A stretch of 64,000 bases of DNA from Pseudovibrio ascidiaceicola (GTDB lineage Bacteria > Pseudomonadota > Alphaproteobacteria > Rhizobiales > Stappiaceae): contig NZ_FOSK01000011.1 in the NCBI RefSeq assembly GCF_900114245.1, positions 62,001 through 126,000 of the forward strand. Direction: 5' to 3'. The first letter of the stretch is position 1, and each line of letters starts with the position of its first letter. The notes under the pieces were generated by a model. It ran no database searches, was not told the origin of the DNA, and saw nothing but the letters and a program-made list of their open reading frames with translations. Below, in pieces: positions 12,028 through 21,273 of this stretch. A program made the translations under genes and the position numbers.

Positions 12028-12417
12028 CTATGTTATTTCTGCAAGTCCGGGTACACGAGCCACGATTTCATCTGTCATTTCTGGACCGACTTTTTCGCGA
12101 GTATATTGAACGGTTTCTTTCGCGACCTGTTGAATTTCTTCAACCGAGAGTCCAAGGCTGGTCATCTCATTCAAGGCAGCCAATACGCCAACACTGGCAT
12201 TCATTTTGCTGGCAAGTCCGCCCAGAAGTCCTTTGTTCTCAGTGGCTTCATCAATTGCAAGAAACCCCTCGGCGGCAGGGAAGGCCTCAAGCAAAGCCTC
12301 GACTTCTTCTTTACTGCTGTTTTTGGCAATGAAGTTCAGCATGATCCCAACAGCAGGTTGAGCCTTCGCAGGATCCAGCCCGGTTCTTTCGGTAATGCGA
12401 TCAACAAGTACGTGCAT
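12028..12417 (-). CDS. Small helical protein, DUF2267/DUF2780-like
   Basis: A 129-residue, mostly helical acidic protein beginning MHVLVDRITERTGLDPAKAQ. The N-terminal block (VGIMLNFIAKNSSKEEVEAL) and a Gly/Ala-rich middle (LLGGLASKMNASVGVLAALN) resemble small DUF2267/DUF2780-type proteins of unknown function; the family match is from memory. The open frame runs 27 codons further upstream, but AGGAG stands about 6 bases before the ATG at 12417 and decides that start. No transmembrane segment or signal peptide is seen. It converges with the LuxR-type gene. Confidence 0.7.
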   Translation of the reverse strand: MHVLVDRITERTGLDPAKAQPAVGIMLNFIAKNSSKEEVEALLEAFPAAEGFLAIDEATENKGLLGGLASKMNASVGVLAALNEMTSLGLSVEEIQQVAKETVQYTREKVGPEMTDEIVARVPGLAEIT

Positions 12418-12796
12418 TGTAATCTCCTGTCCCCTAATGAATCTAATATAGTGATCATCGGGTGCAATGTTAGAGACAACGGAACAGGCGCAGGGCAACT
12501 CTGTGTTACCATCCCTTAAAAATCAGGCCTGGTCTCGCGTGTTTCCTTCAAATTCCGCATCGCATGGCTTCTTATGTGCCTTCGTTGTACAAAGTATCGC
12601 TCACGCTCCTTAAAAGAGTTTAACCGACCTGTTTAAACAGTGCAGCGGAATTACAAGTGGTTACCAAGGCAAAGCCGTAGCTTTGGCTTTGAAAATTATG
12701 TTAGAGCTTCTAACAGCCTCATATCTACGCAGTGACCTGCGTCCTATCCCATCCTACAGGTGATAAACACGAGCCTGCACTACAAAGGAATGAACC
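12418..12796. promoter_or_regulatory. 379-bp divergent intergenic region
   Basis: It lies between the small helical protein (minus) and the M20 peptidase (plus) and must hold both promoters. I see a GTTAGA-GCT-TCTAAC inverted repeat near 12700 and an imperfect GCAAAGC/GCTTTGG repeat near 12670, but no clear sigma-70 pair, no ORF and no recognised RNA. Confidence 0.35.
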
Positions 12797-14185
12797 ATGT
12801 CGAATCTCGACAAAGTCCTTGATCGTATTGACCAAAATCTGGATCAAAGTCTCGATCGGTTGTTTGACCTCCTGCGCATCAAAAGCATTTCTACCGACCC
12901 TGAATATAAGGGTGATTGCCGTGAAGCAGCGGAGTGGATGGCCAGAGAACTGACAGCAATTGGCATTCCTTCAGAGGTCAGAGATACCACTGGCCACCCA
13001 ATGGTTGTTGGTCATCGTGTTGCTGATGGAAAGCCGGGTCCACACGTTCTGTTTTATGGTCACTACGACGTGCAGCCAGTTGATCCGATTGAACTTTGGA
13101 ATGCTGATCCGTTTGACCCGCAGGTTGTTACCCGTGAAGACGGCTCCAAAATGATCGTTGCACGCGGTGCAAACGATGACAAAGGCCAGTTGATGACCTT
13201 TGTTGAAGCTGTCCGTGCCTGGGTTGAAGAATCTGGTGATGTTCCGATCAACATCTCCGTGCTGTTGGAAGGTGAAGAAGAAAGCGGGTCTCCGTCTCTT
13301 CAACCGTTCCTGGATGCAAACAAAGAAGAGCTGTCTAAGGATCTGGCACTCGTTTGCGATACATCCATGTGGGACAAAGGCACCCCTGCAATTTCCGTCA
13401 TGCTGCGTGGTTTGGTTGGCGAAGAAATCACCTTGAAAGGCCCAAGCAAAGACCTTCATTCCGGCATGTATGGAGGGGCAGCACGTAATCCGCTTCACGT
13501 TCTTTCTGATATGGTCGCTGGTCTGCGTGACGAAAACGGGCGCATCACGCTTCCTGGATTCTACGATGGCGTTTTGGAACTGCCAGAAGACGTCAAGAAA
13601 ATGTGGGATAATCTCGGCTTTTCTACTGAGGAGTTCCTTGGTGGCATCGGCCTAAAAGATCTTGGGGGCGAGAAAAACCGCTCTGGCCTGGAGCAGATCT
13701 GGGCACGCCCAACCTGTGAAGTAAACGGCTTGTGGGGCGGTTACACCGGTGCGGGCTTCAAAACAGTTATCCCTGCAGAAGCACATGCAAAAATCTCCTT
13801 CCGTCTGGTGGGCGATCAGGACCCTGAGAAAATCAGAGAGGCATTCCACTCTTACCTCAAGTCCAAAACGCCAGCTGACTTTGAGTTGGAACTGCATCCT
13901 CATGGTGGTGATCGTGCGCTGCGCATGGACTTTGATGCACCAGCTCTGGCCAAAGGCCGCGCTGCGCTCTCTGCTGAATGGGACAAGCCAGCGGCTTTGG
14001 TTGGCTGTGGTGGTTCCATTCCTATTGTTGGTAGCTTCAAGCGTACACTCGACATGGATAGCCTACTGATCGGCTTCGGTCTGGATGAAGACCAGATCCA
14101 CTCACCAAACGAAAAGTACGAGCTGAAGAGCTTCCACAAAGGCATCCGTTCCTGGGCGCGTGTTCTGGAAGAGCTGGCGAAGTAA
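12797..14185 (+). CDS. M20/M25/M40 family metallo-dipeptidase
   Basis: A 462-residue dizinc peptidase of the M20 family, close to the CNDP-type dipeptidases. Zinc-site landmarks are FYGHYDVQPVDP near residue 87 (metal His and Asp), the RGANDDKGQ block near 124, the catalytic/metal region LEGEEESGSPSL near 156 and the C-terminal metal His in DQIHSPNEKY near 438. The dimerisation lid domain lies between about 195 and 320. By family it cleaves dipeptides or N-acyl/carbamoyl amino acids in the cytoplasm; the substrate is unknown. AAAGGA lies before the ATG. It is followed, 97 bp later, by the LOG gene. Confidence 0.9.
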   Translation: MSNLDKVLDRIDQNLDQSLDRLFDLLRIKSISTDPEYKGDCREAAEWMARELTAIGIPSEVRDTTGHPMVVGHRVADGKPGPHVLFYGHYDVQPVDPIELWNADPFDPQVVTREDGSKMIVARGANDDKGQLMTFVEAVRAWVEESGDVPINISVLLEGEEESGSPSLQPFLDANKEELSKDLALVCDTSMWDKGTPAISVMLRGLVGEEITLKGPSKDLHSGMYGGAARNPLHVLSDMVAGLRDENGRITLPGFYDGVLELPEDVKKMWDNLGFSTEEFLGGIGLKDLGGEKNRSGLEQIWARPTCEVNGLWGGYTGAGFKTVIPAEAHAKISFRLVGDQDPEKIREAFHSYLKSKTPADFELELHPHGGDRALRMDFDAPALAKGRAALSAEWDKPAALVGCGGSIPIVGSFKRTLDMDSLLIGFGLDEDQIHSPNEKYELKSFHKGIRSWARVLEELAK

Positions 14186-14282
14186 TCAGTCATTGAAAAT
14201 TTCTGGCTCTGGATTGCTTAGTTCAGAGCCAGCATCTTTGAATTGAAGTTGTATTTTGGGCTCAGCCGACTGGAGAATTGAA

Positions 14283-14864
14283 ATGGCATCTATCTGCGTG
14301 TTTTGCGGATCATCAATCGGGAAACGTCCGGAATATGAAGCTGCTGCCCGCGTTTTGGGCACCGAAATTGCAAAGCGCGGCAATCGTCTCGTTTATGGGG
14401 GTGCTGAGGTCGGGTTGATGGGTGTCGTTGCAAATGCAGCGCTGGAAGCCGGCGGTGAAGTTGTTGGCGTATTACCAGAAGCACTTGCAGCAAAAGAACT
14501 GGCACACAGGTCCCTGACAGATCTCCACATTGTTGGCTCTATGCACGAGCGTAAAGCGATGATGGCTGATCTGTCTGATGCGTTTGTGGCACTTCCAGGC
14601 GGCATCGGCACCATGGAAGAGCTCTTTGAGGTTTGGACATGGGGACAGCTCGGCTACCACAACAAGCCATGCGGCCTTTACAATGCGAACGGTTTTTACG
14701 GTCGCATGCTGGCATTTCTGGACTTCATGGAAGAAGAAGCGTTCATGAAGAAAGCACACCGTGACATGCTGTTGGTTGGTGACAATCCAAGCCAATTGCT
14801 GGACCAGATTGAAAACTATCAGGCACCGATCGGCCATAAGTGGATCACACGCGCCGAAACTTGA
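14283..14864 (+). CDS. LOG family protein (cytokinin riboside 5'-monophosphate phosphoribohydrolase type)
   Basis: A 193-residue Rossmann-fold protein of the LOG/TIGR00730 family (lysine decarboxylase-like by old names). It has the N-terminal FCGSSIGKRPEY and the diagnostic PGGIGTMEE motif near residue 107, which carries the catalytic Glu and the phosphoribosyl-binding glycines; MHERKAMM near 87 is also conserved. By family it releases a nucleobase from a nucleoside 5'-monophosphate; the physiological substrate in bacteria is usually unknown. An ATG nine codons upstream is in frame, but MASICVFCGSS matches the family start. It may be co-transcribed with the M20 gene. Confidence 0.9.
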   Translation: MASICVFCGSSIGKRPEYEAAARVLGTEIAKRGNRLVYGGAEVGLMGVVANAALEAGGEVVGVLPEALAAKELAHRSLTDLHIVGSMHERKAMMADLSDAFVALPGGIGTMEELFEVWTWGQLGYHNKPCGLYNANGFYGRMLAFLDFMEEEAFMKKAHRDMLLVGDNPSQLLDQIENYQAPIGHKWITRAET

Positions 14865-14939
14865 TAACTTGCTGCTCTGCAGGACTGATTATCTCCTGAT
14901 TAAAGCATGTTGCGTGAATGCATATGACTGCAACGTGCT

Positions 14940-15845
14940 CTAATCTTGCAAATATCGCGGAAGACGGGAAGGTTCGTTTGTCAGGTAAAGTGCGCCCAGC
15001 AAAAAAATGAAGCCGGTAGCTTGTCCGATACCCAAAGGCTCTGCAAAGACCCAATACCCTGTCAGGATAGCCAATCCAAACTCAATGAAGCCGGTGGTGT
15101 ACGCTGTCTTTCTACCGGATTTATCTGAGCTTCCATAGGCAAGCAAAAGCTGCGGCAACAATCCTGCAATGAGTGCCAGCCCCAGAATTGGAAGGGTACT
15201 CGGCATAGAACTTTCACTGTGCCAAACCTTAAGTTCGACAAGAGCAAACGGAAAAGCTGTCAAAACCGCTCCGGCAAAAATGCAAGCGGCAATGGATAAT
15301 GAGGGTAGGTAACTCGGGGTTCTTCGGCTGACCATCTGCAAACCGCCGTAACACAAAGGCCCAACCAACCCGATTGCAACGGCGACAAAATCCACATCAG
15401 GCAACGGTGTTGAGGCAATGATGATCAGCAGTGCTCCAAACACCAGTCCAAGCGTGAGTTTGTCACTACCTCTCAGCTTTTCACCGCCAATAGCTCTCAG
15501 GATCACCAGAAGTGCGGGATAGGAGAAAAATAGGCTGGCAGCCAGATAGATCGGCAAAACGCTCAGAGCATAGAAATAGCTCCATGCGCCAAGTCCCATT
15601 ATCATACCGAACAGCACATAATGTCTGCTGCTTGGGCCGGACTTAAGCGCTTGTGGCAGGTAGGGAGCAAGCAACACGGCTGGCAGAATATAGCGCAAGA
15701 GAACTGCTGCGCCAGGTGAGATTCCGGCAGCAAAGCCGATCTTTGCAAAGTAGGGGATGCTTCCAAAACAGGCAGCACCCAAACCTAATGCAATCAGGCC
15801 CACAGCCCTGTGGCCTCTGCCTCCACTTTTAATTCCATGAAACAT
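14940..15845 (-). CDS. DMT-superfamily transporter, EamA domain
   Basis: A 301-residue inner-membrane protein with about ten hydrophobic segments in two EamA repeats, each opening with a GxGAACFGSxPYFAK-like or GPLCYGGLQMVSR-like region. The family exports amino acids, their derivatives or other small metabolites; this substrate cannot be read from sequence. The ATG has no obvious ribosome site. It converges with the LOG gene and stands alone otherwise. Confidence 0.85.
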   Translation of the reverse strand: MFHGIKSGGRGHRAVGLIALGLGAACFGSIPYFAKIGFAAGISPGAAVLLRYILPAVLLAPYLPQALKSGPSSRHYVLFGMIMGLGAWSYFYALSVLPIYLAASLFFSYPALLVILRAIGGEKLRGSDKLTLGLVFGALLIIIASTPLPDVDFVAVAIGLVGPLCYGGLQMVSRRTPSYLPSLSIAACIFAGAVLTAFPFALVELKVWHSESSMPSTLPILGLALIAGLLPQLLLAYGSSDKSGRKTAYTTGFIEFGLAILTGYWVFAEPLGIGQATGFIFLLGALYLTNEPSRLPRYLQD

Positions 15846-16034
15846 GAAGTCTAAGTAACGCCGATTGCTTCTACTCTGAAATAGGTTCTGGCCTCAAAGC
15901 CGCCACAAATATGAAACCTGCACGGGCTAAGAGCAAGTTTATTCGCTGAGCCAGCTGAGTTCGAGCTCAGATGGCCACAGAAAACACACCTGCAAAGAGG
16001 TTTATGCCAATTCAGAGTCAGGTGCACTCAAGGT

Positions 16035-16697
16035 TCAACCCAGTGCAGGAAGCCCGCTCAGGTCTCTCAAAACAGCAGATGGCGCCAGGTCTGTATATTC
16101 ATCTGGCATCTGAGAGCGATTGATCCAGACCGTCCGCATACCGTACTTTGTTGCACCTGCGATATCCCAGCGGTTGCTGGACTGGAATGAAATCGCTTCC
16201 GGATACATACGGAAATGAGTGGTCACAAGATCATAAACATCTGGATGCGGCTTGTAGGTTTGTACCGGATCAACCGAGAAGACTTCGTCAAAGGAATCCG
16301 TGATACCAGCGTTCTTGAGGGCACCATCCATCATCTTCATAGGAGCGTTTGACAGGATCGCAAGCTTGGAACCACGTTCACGCAGATCTTTCAGAAGTTG
16401 AGGAACTTCCGGATAGCAATCCAACTCCCAGTAAGCGGCCAACAGCTCATCGCGGGCGCTTTTGTTTGCTTCTGGTACAAGCGCAAATGCAGTGTCCAGG
16501 GCTTGAACTGTCAGCTCCCAGAAATCTACATACTGCCCCATAAGGGAACGAACCCAGGAGTACTCCAGCTGTTTCTCACGCCAGATGGATGAGAGTTTTT
16601 TGCCTTCAGGACCCACGGCACCCATGTGTTTTCTGGCGGCAGCATGCACGTCAAAAAGAGTTCCATAGGCATCAAAAACATAAACTGAGTGGCTCAT
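16035..16697 (-). CDS. Haloacid dehalogenase type II (HAD superfamily)
   Basis: A 220-residue HAD hydrolase resembling (S)-2-haloacid dehalogenases. Motif I is FDAYGTLFD near residue 8, with Asp as nucleophile. Motif II is ILSNAPMKMM near 118. The motif III lysine lies in YKPHPDVY near 151. The family-specific SSNRWDIAGA region near 175 follows. By family it replaces the halogen of short 2-haloacids with hydroxyl; many members may act on other substrates. Eight further in-frame codons lie upstream, but GGAGAG precedes the ATG at 16697. No transporter or regulator specific to haloacids is adjacent. Confidence 0.85.
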   Translation of the reverse strand: MSHSVYVFDAYGTLFDVHAAARKHMGAVGPEGKKLSSIWREKQLEYSWVRSLMGQYVDFWELTVQALDTAFALVPEANKSARDELLAAYWELDCYPEVPQLLKDLRERGSKLAILSNAPMKMMDGALKNAGITDSFDEVFSVDPVQTYKPHPDVYDLVTTHFRMYPEAISFQSSNRWDIAGATKYGMRTVWINRSQMPDEYTDLAPSAVLRDLSGLPALG

Positions 16698-17263
16698 CTC
16701 TGCTCTCCGGCTTTGCACCAAGCGTCAAGATTGGCAAATTCCAATACCTCTAAGAAAGCCATGTCATGCGTGTTCGTCAAGGGATGGGAAATACGTGCTC
16801 CCTATGCTTTGGGCGCAAAAATTTAACAACTGTCCCATGAAAACAACATTTCACTCCAAAATTGCTGGTATGCGCACAAAACACGGTCAGAATCTTTAGC
16901 CAGCTCTCACGAAGGTTGCGGCAATCTCAAAAGTCTTCAAAACACGATTGCGTTAAAACTGTGCAAAAGAACAAAGAAGAGGCGTCAGGCCTGCAAACTA
17001 CACCTAAGTCACAAGTCGCAATGTAATTGCGTTTTCGCACCATTTATGTAGGTGCAGTGATATTTAATTGCGTTTCAAAGCTGAAATAACTGCGGGATAT
17101 AACTTTGAGCCTGTTCGTGTTGGGCATGATGACCGCACCTTGGTGCTTTATCTTCTTTGTCGAGAGTATGGTTGACCCCATTTGAATTCTCAGGTCGACT
17201 GACAAAATATAATTGGGCGGGGCCTTTCAGGCTCATAAGCCGGCTTTTGAGGAGAGATTAATT
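16698..17263. promoter_or_regulatory. 566-bp divergent intergenic region with direct repeats
   Basis: It lies between the HAD gene (minus) and the branched-chain aminotransferase (plus), with no plausible ORF. TAATTGCGTTT occurs twice in direct orientation at 17024-17034 and 17065-17075, 41 bp apart, and a shorter ATTGCGTT lies at 16947-16954. The spacing is close to four helical turns, as expected of paired operator half-sites. GAGGAGAG lies just before the ilvE ATG. No RNA element is recognised. Confidence 0.4.
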
Positions 17264-18133
17264 ATGGCCGAAATGTCGAAGACTCGGACATGGGTTGAAG
17301 GCAAATGGTACGAGGGCAATCCGCCACTGATTGGTCCGCGTACGCATTCTTTTTGGTTGGGTTCGAACGTATTTGATGGTGCCCGTGGATTTGAAGGCGT
17401 TATGCCTGACCTTGATTTGCATTGTGAACGTCTGAACCGGTCTGCCGTAAACCTTGGTATGAAACCAACCATGCGCTTTGAAGAAATGGTTGAGCTTGCG
17501 ACAGAAGGCATGACCAAGTTTGAAGCAGACGAAGCAGTTTACATCCGTCCGATGTATTGGGCTGAACACGACGGTCCTGGCATTATTGACGGTGACCCGG
17601 AATCAACTCGCTTCTGCATGTGCTTGTTTGAAGCTCCAATGCCCCCCAAAGGTGCATCCAACAGCCTGACATTGTCTCCATTCCGCCGGCCAACAATGGA
17701 GTCTATGCCAGTCAATGCAAAAGCTGGCTGCTTGTATCCAAACAATGCGCGTGCATCGCGTGAAGCGAAGTCTCGTGGCTTTGACAATGCAATCATGCTG
17801 GATGCTCTGGGCAATGTTGCGGAGCTGACCTCAGCTAACATTTTCATGGTCAAGGATGGTGAGGTGCTCACCCCTTACTGGAATGGCACCTTCCTGAATG
17901 GCATCACCCGCCAGCGCATTATCAAACTGCTGAGCCGTGCGGGTTATAATGTGCATGAAACAACGCTGACCTTTAAGGACTTCCTTAAGGCTGATGAGAT
18001 CTTCTCAACCGGTAACTATGGCAAGGTGGTTCCAGTCCACAAACTGGAAGATCGCACAATGGACCATGGTCCTGTTGCTGCCAAAGCAAGAGAAATCTAT
18101 TGGGAGTTTGCGCACGCCAAAGTGCCTGCATAA
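17264..18133 (+). CDS. ilvE: Branched-chain amino acid aminotransferase (class IV PLP)
   Basis: A 289-residue fold-type IV aminotransferase that moves amino groups between branched-chain amino acids and 2-oxoglutarate, the last step of Val/Leu/Ile synthesis. It shows the N-terminal TRTWVEGKWYEGNPPLIGPR, the PLP lysine in NAKAGCLYPNN near residue 155, and the phosphate-binding regions ELTSANIFMV and LNGITRQRII. Seventeen more in-frame codons lie upstream, but GAGGAGAG before the ATG at 17264 fixes the start. D-amino-acid aminotransferase is the main alternative; length and motifs favour IlvE. A terminator follows. Confidence 0.85.
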   Translation: MAEMSKTRTWVEGKWYEGNPPLIGPRTHSFWLGSNVFDGARGFEGVMPDLDLHCERLNRSAVNLGMKPTMRFEEMVELATEGMTKFEADEAVYIRPMYWAEHDGPGIIDGDPESTRFCMCLFEAPMPPKGASNSLTLSPFRRPTMESMPVNAKAGCLYPNNARASREAKSRGFDNAIMLDALGNVAELTSANIFMVKDGEVLTPYWNGTFLNGITRQRIIKLLSRAGYNVHETTLTFKDFLKADEIFSTGNYGKVVPVHKLEDRTMDHGPVAAKAREIYWEFAHAKVPA

Positions 18134-18154
18134 TCTCAAGAACCAGCAAATTAT

Positions 18155-18184
18155 GAAGGGGGGGCTGTTGCCTCCCTTTTTTAT
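18155..18184 (+). terminator. Rho-independent terminator after ilvE
   Basis: AAGGGGGG pairs with CCTCCCTT (one G-U pair) around a short loop and runs into six Ts. It sits about 25 bases after the ilvE stop and also just before the end of the convergent MFS gene. Confidence 0.75.
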
Positions 18185-18192
18185 GCCGGTTT

Positions 18193-19407
18193 TTATGCCG
18201 GTGTGAAGCGCTTGATCGTGAGTAACGCGGCAAGAATGAGAGCACCAGCAGCGACAAGTGACGCCAGCAAAAAGTCGCCGTTCAGCTCATAGAGGTAACC
18301 GGCAAAGCTCGGGCCAAACATCTGGCCTAAACCAAAGGCAGCGGTCATCAGACCGACGATCTGGCGAGGGTTAGAACTTGCAAGACGACGCGCCTCAACA
18401 AGCCCGATCGATGTAATGCCAACAAACGTGCCGCCCAGCAGGATCGCAGCCGCAGAGAGCCCGGCAATAGTTGGCATCAGCACACTTAAAGCTACGCCAA
18501 TGGCTTCTAGCGTACAGGCAACTGCAATTGCCCGGCCATAACTGATACGGACTGCCAGCTTCTCCCAAAAGAAGACGGAAGGTATGATAGCAAGTCCAAC
18601 CAGCAGCCAGCCAAGGGATTTCATTGGCGCCAGCTCAGGCGTCGAACTAGCCAATGCGCCGAGGAATGTGGCGGTGATGACGTAGCCAAAACCGAAGCAG
18701 CCGTAAGCAAAGATCAAGCGCCACGCGCTCAGGTTCAGTGGCTTGGTCGTAGTCTCTGCTTGGATGGCATGAGAAGCTGATCGAGGATGAAGCTCTTTTC
18801 GTGGCGGCAAAAGAAACGGCACGCACAATGAGAGCAGAAGACTGAGCGAACCGCTTGCGATCCAAAGTTGAGATGAACTTTCCAAGCTTGCACCAAGCCA
18901 TTCAATCATAAGGGACGAACCGGCTATGCCTATGCCTACCCCAGTGAAATGGATCGGAAAGAAATGAAGGCTACGGGTCTCTGCTAGCCGTTGCATGACT
19001 ATATTTGCAACCAAAACAAATGCATAGGCGCTTGCCAGACCAGCTAGAAAGCGAATGACAACGAACCAGTAAGCGCCAAGGCTAAACGCCATGAGAAAGG
19101 TGACTACGGTGCTCGTGATTAACGCGATCATGAAGATACGATAGGGACCGCCGGGCAGGGGAGCGCGAGCTGCCAGCAATGCTCCAAGCAGATAACCAAG
19201 ATAATTGGAGGAGGCGATAAAACCTGCGCTGACTTCGTTTAATGTACCGTCTTGCAACATGAACGGCAAAACCGGCGTATAGACAAATCTTCCGATACCC
19301 ATGACTGCAGCCATAGCAAGGCACCCACCCACCGCAGAAAGGACTGCAAACTGGTCTTTTTCGGGCGTAGTGGATGTTTTCATGAGTTTTTCGGAGGCAT
19401 CTGTCAC
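18193..19407 (-). CDS. MFS transporter, YbfB/YjiJ family
   Basis: A 404-residue inner-membrane transporter with twelve predicted helices. The N-terminal GGCLAMAAVMGIGRFVYTPV and the GFIASSNYLGYLLGAL region are typical of the YbfB/YjiJ subfamily of the major facilitator superfamily, whose substrates are not established. The first codon is GTG at 19407 with AAGGAA about 8 bases before it; an ATG eight codons later is an alternative. It converges with ilvE and diverges from sodB. Confidence 0.85.
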   Translation of the reverse strand: MTDASEKLMKTSTTPEKDQFAVLSAVGGCLAMAAVMGIGRFVYTPVLPFMLQDGTLNEVSAGFIASSNYLGYLLGALLAARAPLPGGPYRIFMIALITSTVVTFLMAFSLGAYWFVVIRFLAGLASAYAFVLVANIVMQRLAETRSLHFFPIHFTGVGIGIAGSSLMIEWLGASLESSSQLWIASGSLSLLLSLCVPFLLPPRKELHPRSASHAIQAETTTKPLNLSAWRLIFAYGCFGFGYVITATFLGALASSTPELAPMKSLGWLLVGLAIIPSVFFWEKLAVRISYGRAIAVACTLEAIGVALSVLMPTIAGLSAAAILLGGTFVGITSIGLVEARRLASSNPRQIVGLMTAAFGLGQMFGPSFAGYLYELNGDFLLASLVAAGALILAALLTIKRFTPA

Positions 19408-19643
19408 AAATTGATTCCTTATAAGCCGCAGAAAACAGCCATTAATGTGACCTCACAGCTCCTATAATTTCCAACTTAGAAGTTCTACTTACAAAAAAAC
19501 AAGAAAAATATTTGCAAATTATGCTCTTCACCCGTTGCTCATACGGAAAAACATCACTATTTTGCACCATGAGTTGCAGCGCTGATTGGTTGTAAAACCG
19601 AAAAGTACTGCGCCTAAACTTTCCTTTCCCATGGAGGTATACC

Positions 19644-20243
19644 ATGTCTTTCGCTCTTGAAGACCTGCCATACGCATACGACGCTCTGGCCCCTTATATG
19701 TCTGCTGAAACTCTCGAGTTCCACCATGACAAACACCATATGGCTTACGTAACCAACGGCAACAAGCTGCTCGAAGGTTCAGGTCTTGAAGGCAAAAGCC
19801 TTGAAGAGATCGTTAAAGAAAGCTACGGCACCAATGCAGGCCTGTTCAACAACGCTGGTCAGCACCTTAACCACCTGCACTTCTGGAAATGGATGAAGCC
19901 CAATGGCGGCGGTTCTTCCTTGCCAGGCGTTTTGGCTAAGAAGTTTGACGAAGACCTCGGTGGTTTCGACAAGTTCCGCGCTGACTTCATCAACGCTGGT
20001 GTAACTCAGTTTGGTTCCGGTTGGGCATGGCTTGCTCTTAAAGATGGCAAGCTCGTAGTGATGAAAACACCTAACGGTGAAAACCCAATCGTACACGGCG
20101 CAACCCCAATTCTTGGCTGCGACGTATGGGAACACTCCTACTACATCGACTACCGCAACGCGCGTCCTAAGTACCTGGAAGCGTTCGTTGATAACCTGAT
20201 CAACTGGGAATACGTGGAAGAGCTGTACTCTGCAGCTGTTTAA
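19644..20243 (+). CDS. sodB: Superoxide dismutase, iron type
   Basis: A 199-residue Fe/Mn superoxide dismutase that converts superoxide to oxygen and peroxide. Metal ligands can be read: His in LEFHHDKHH near residue 27, His in HLNHLHFW near 73, and Asp and His in DVWEHSYYIDY near 157-161. The second-sphere motif is NNAGQH, with Gln where manganese enzymes usually have Gly, so I call it the iron type; cambialistic use is possible. No signal peptide is present, so it is cytoplasmic. GGAGG precedes the ATG and a strong terminator follows. Confidence 0.93.
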   Translation: MSFALEDLPYAYDALAPYMSAETLEFHHDKHHMAYVTNGNKLLEGSGLEGKSLEEIVKESYGTNAGLFNNAGQHLNHLHFWKWMKPNGGGSSLPGVLAKKFDEDLGGFDKFRADFINAGVTQFGSGWAWLALKDGKLVVMKTPNGENPIVHGATPILGCDVWEHSYYIDYRNARPKYLEAFVDNLINWEYVEELYSAAV

Positions 20244-20264
20244 TCCCAAAGACAGATTATAATC

Positions 20265-20290
20265 AAGGCGGCCTCGTGCCGCCTTTTTTG
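20265..20290 (+). terminator. Rho-independent terminator after sodB
   Basis: AAGGCGGC pairs perfectly with GCCGCCTT around a 5-base loop, followed by a T run, 22 bases after the sodB stop. Confidence 0.9.
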
Positions 20291-20315
20291 TCTCGATGGC
20301 TTTGATTTTTTAAAT

Positions 20316-20352
20316 TGTCACTATTGACAGTTAATTAGTTGGAGCCTATCTC
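20316..20352 (+). promoter_or_regulatory. Promoter with overlapping operator-like repeat upstream of tetR
   Basis: TTGACA (20324-20329) and TATCTC (20347-20352) are 17 bp apart, a good sigma-70 layout. An inverted repeat TGTCA-CTAT-TGACA overlaps the -35 box, where the adjacent TetR protein could repress its own cassette. Regulation is inferred from position. Confidence 0.5.
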
Positions 20353-20384
20353 TACTCGTGTCCGATGAGTGAAAGCACATACCC

Positions 20385-20993
20385 ATGCCGCGTCCAAGTG
20401 TTCAATCCGCCAGACTGAATGAAATCGTTGAAGCTGCTGCAAAATGCGTTGCTCAATATGGTTTGGAAGGTGTGACGCTGGATCGCATTGCTGAAGAAAC
20501 CGGACTGAAACGACCGCTTATCAGGCATCACGCCGGTAATCGGGAAGAGATAATAAACGCTGTTGTAACCCATGTTCTGTCAGGCTTTGGTGAGCTAACG
20601 ACAATGTTCGCAAACGCTTTGCCAGCAAAACGTGGTTCCTACGCTGCCGTTGACCATCTGTTTGATGATCATGGCCACTCTGATCCAGCTGAGATGATGG
20701 TATTCCAATCCATCGTCGCAGCAGCAGACAGGTTTCCTGCTGAGGCAGAAGCTCTTCTGAAATGGGTTGGTGATTTTACAGCAGTTGTCGTCGAGGCAAT
20801 TATACGAGACTTTCCTGAAGTGGAGAGTGAAGCTGCAGAAACCGTTGCCCATGGCATCGTGGCGCTCTACTTCAACGTTGATTCCTTGGCTCCCCTCAGG
20901 CCGCCACATGCGTGGAGGCGTTATGCAAAAAATGCAGCATTGCTGCTGTTGAGGTCCTTGGAAGATAATGCAGGTACTCAAAGAGCTCCTTAG
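20385..20993 (+). CDS. TetR/AcrR family transcriptional regulator
   Basis: A 202-residue regulator whose first 60 residues form a TetR helix-turn-helix (AAKCVAQYGLEGVTLDRIAE followed by TGLKRPLIRHHAGNREEII). The C-terminal ligand domain is unlike named subfamilies. Its stop lies 26 bp inside the next gene, so it heads an overlapping cassette with a membrane protein, a Rieske oxygenase and a reductase, and probably represses it until an effector, perhaps the oxygenase substrate, is present. A palindrome overlapping the upstream -35 box is a plausible operator. The ribosome site is weak. Confidence 0.85.
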   Translation: MPRPSVQSARLNEIVEAAAKCVAQYGLEGVTLDRIAEETGLKRPLIRHHAGNREEIINAVVTHVLSGFGELTTMFANALPAKRGSYAAVDHLFDDHGHSDPAEMMVFQSIVAAADRFPAEAEALLKWVGDFTAVVVEAIIRDFPEVESEAAETVAHGIVALYFNVDSLAPLRPPHAWRRYAKNAALLLLRSLEDNAGTQRAP

Positions 20994-21273
20994 AAAGATA
21001 ATCAGCTACGGCAAGTGGCGAACCATTTTTGCTCTGATCCTGATTGCCGCCTCGCTTTACTACGGCTGGCAATGGGTTTGGGGTGCGCTTTTCCTCCTTT
21101 GGACATTTAGAGCGTGGCGGAGCCAGTCCGTCTATGTTGTCGAAACTCTCACACGTGGTGATAACCCGTTCCTGTTCTGGATCACGATCATCCTGTGGGC
21201 GACGCTTTCGCTCTACCTCATCCTCGCAGACCTGATAATGAAGCTACGAGGCGTTCCCCATGTCTACTCATAG
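20968..21273 (+). CDS. Small two-helix membrane protein of the Rieske oxygenase cassette
   Basis: A 101-residue protein of unknown family. Two hydrophobic segments (about residues 18-46 and 68-90) flank a short charged stretch containing RAWRSQSVYVVETLTRGDNP; an amphipathic N-terminus precedes. GGAAG is placed for the ATG at 20968. It overlaps the tetR end by 26 bp and the oxygenase start by 14 bp, so translation is likely coupled and its role tied to the oxygenase or reductase, perhaps as a membrane anchor or substrate entry factor. That role is inference. Confidence 0.75.
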   Translation: MQVLKELLRKIISYGKWRTIFALILIAASLYYGWQWVWGALFLLWTFRAWRSQSVYVVETLTRGDNPFLFWITIILWATLSLYLILADLIMKLRGVPHVYS

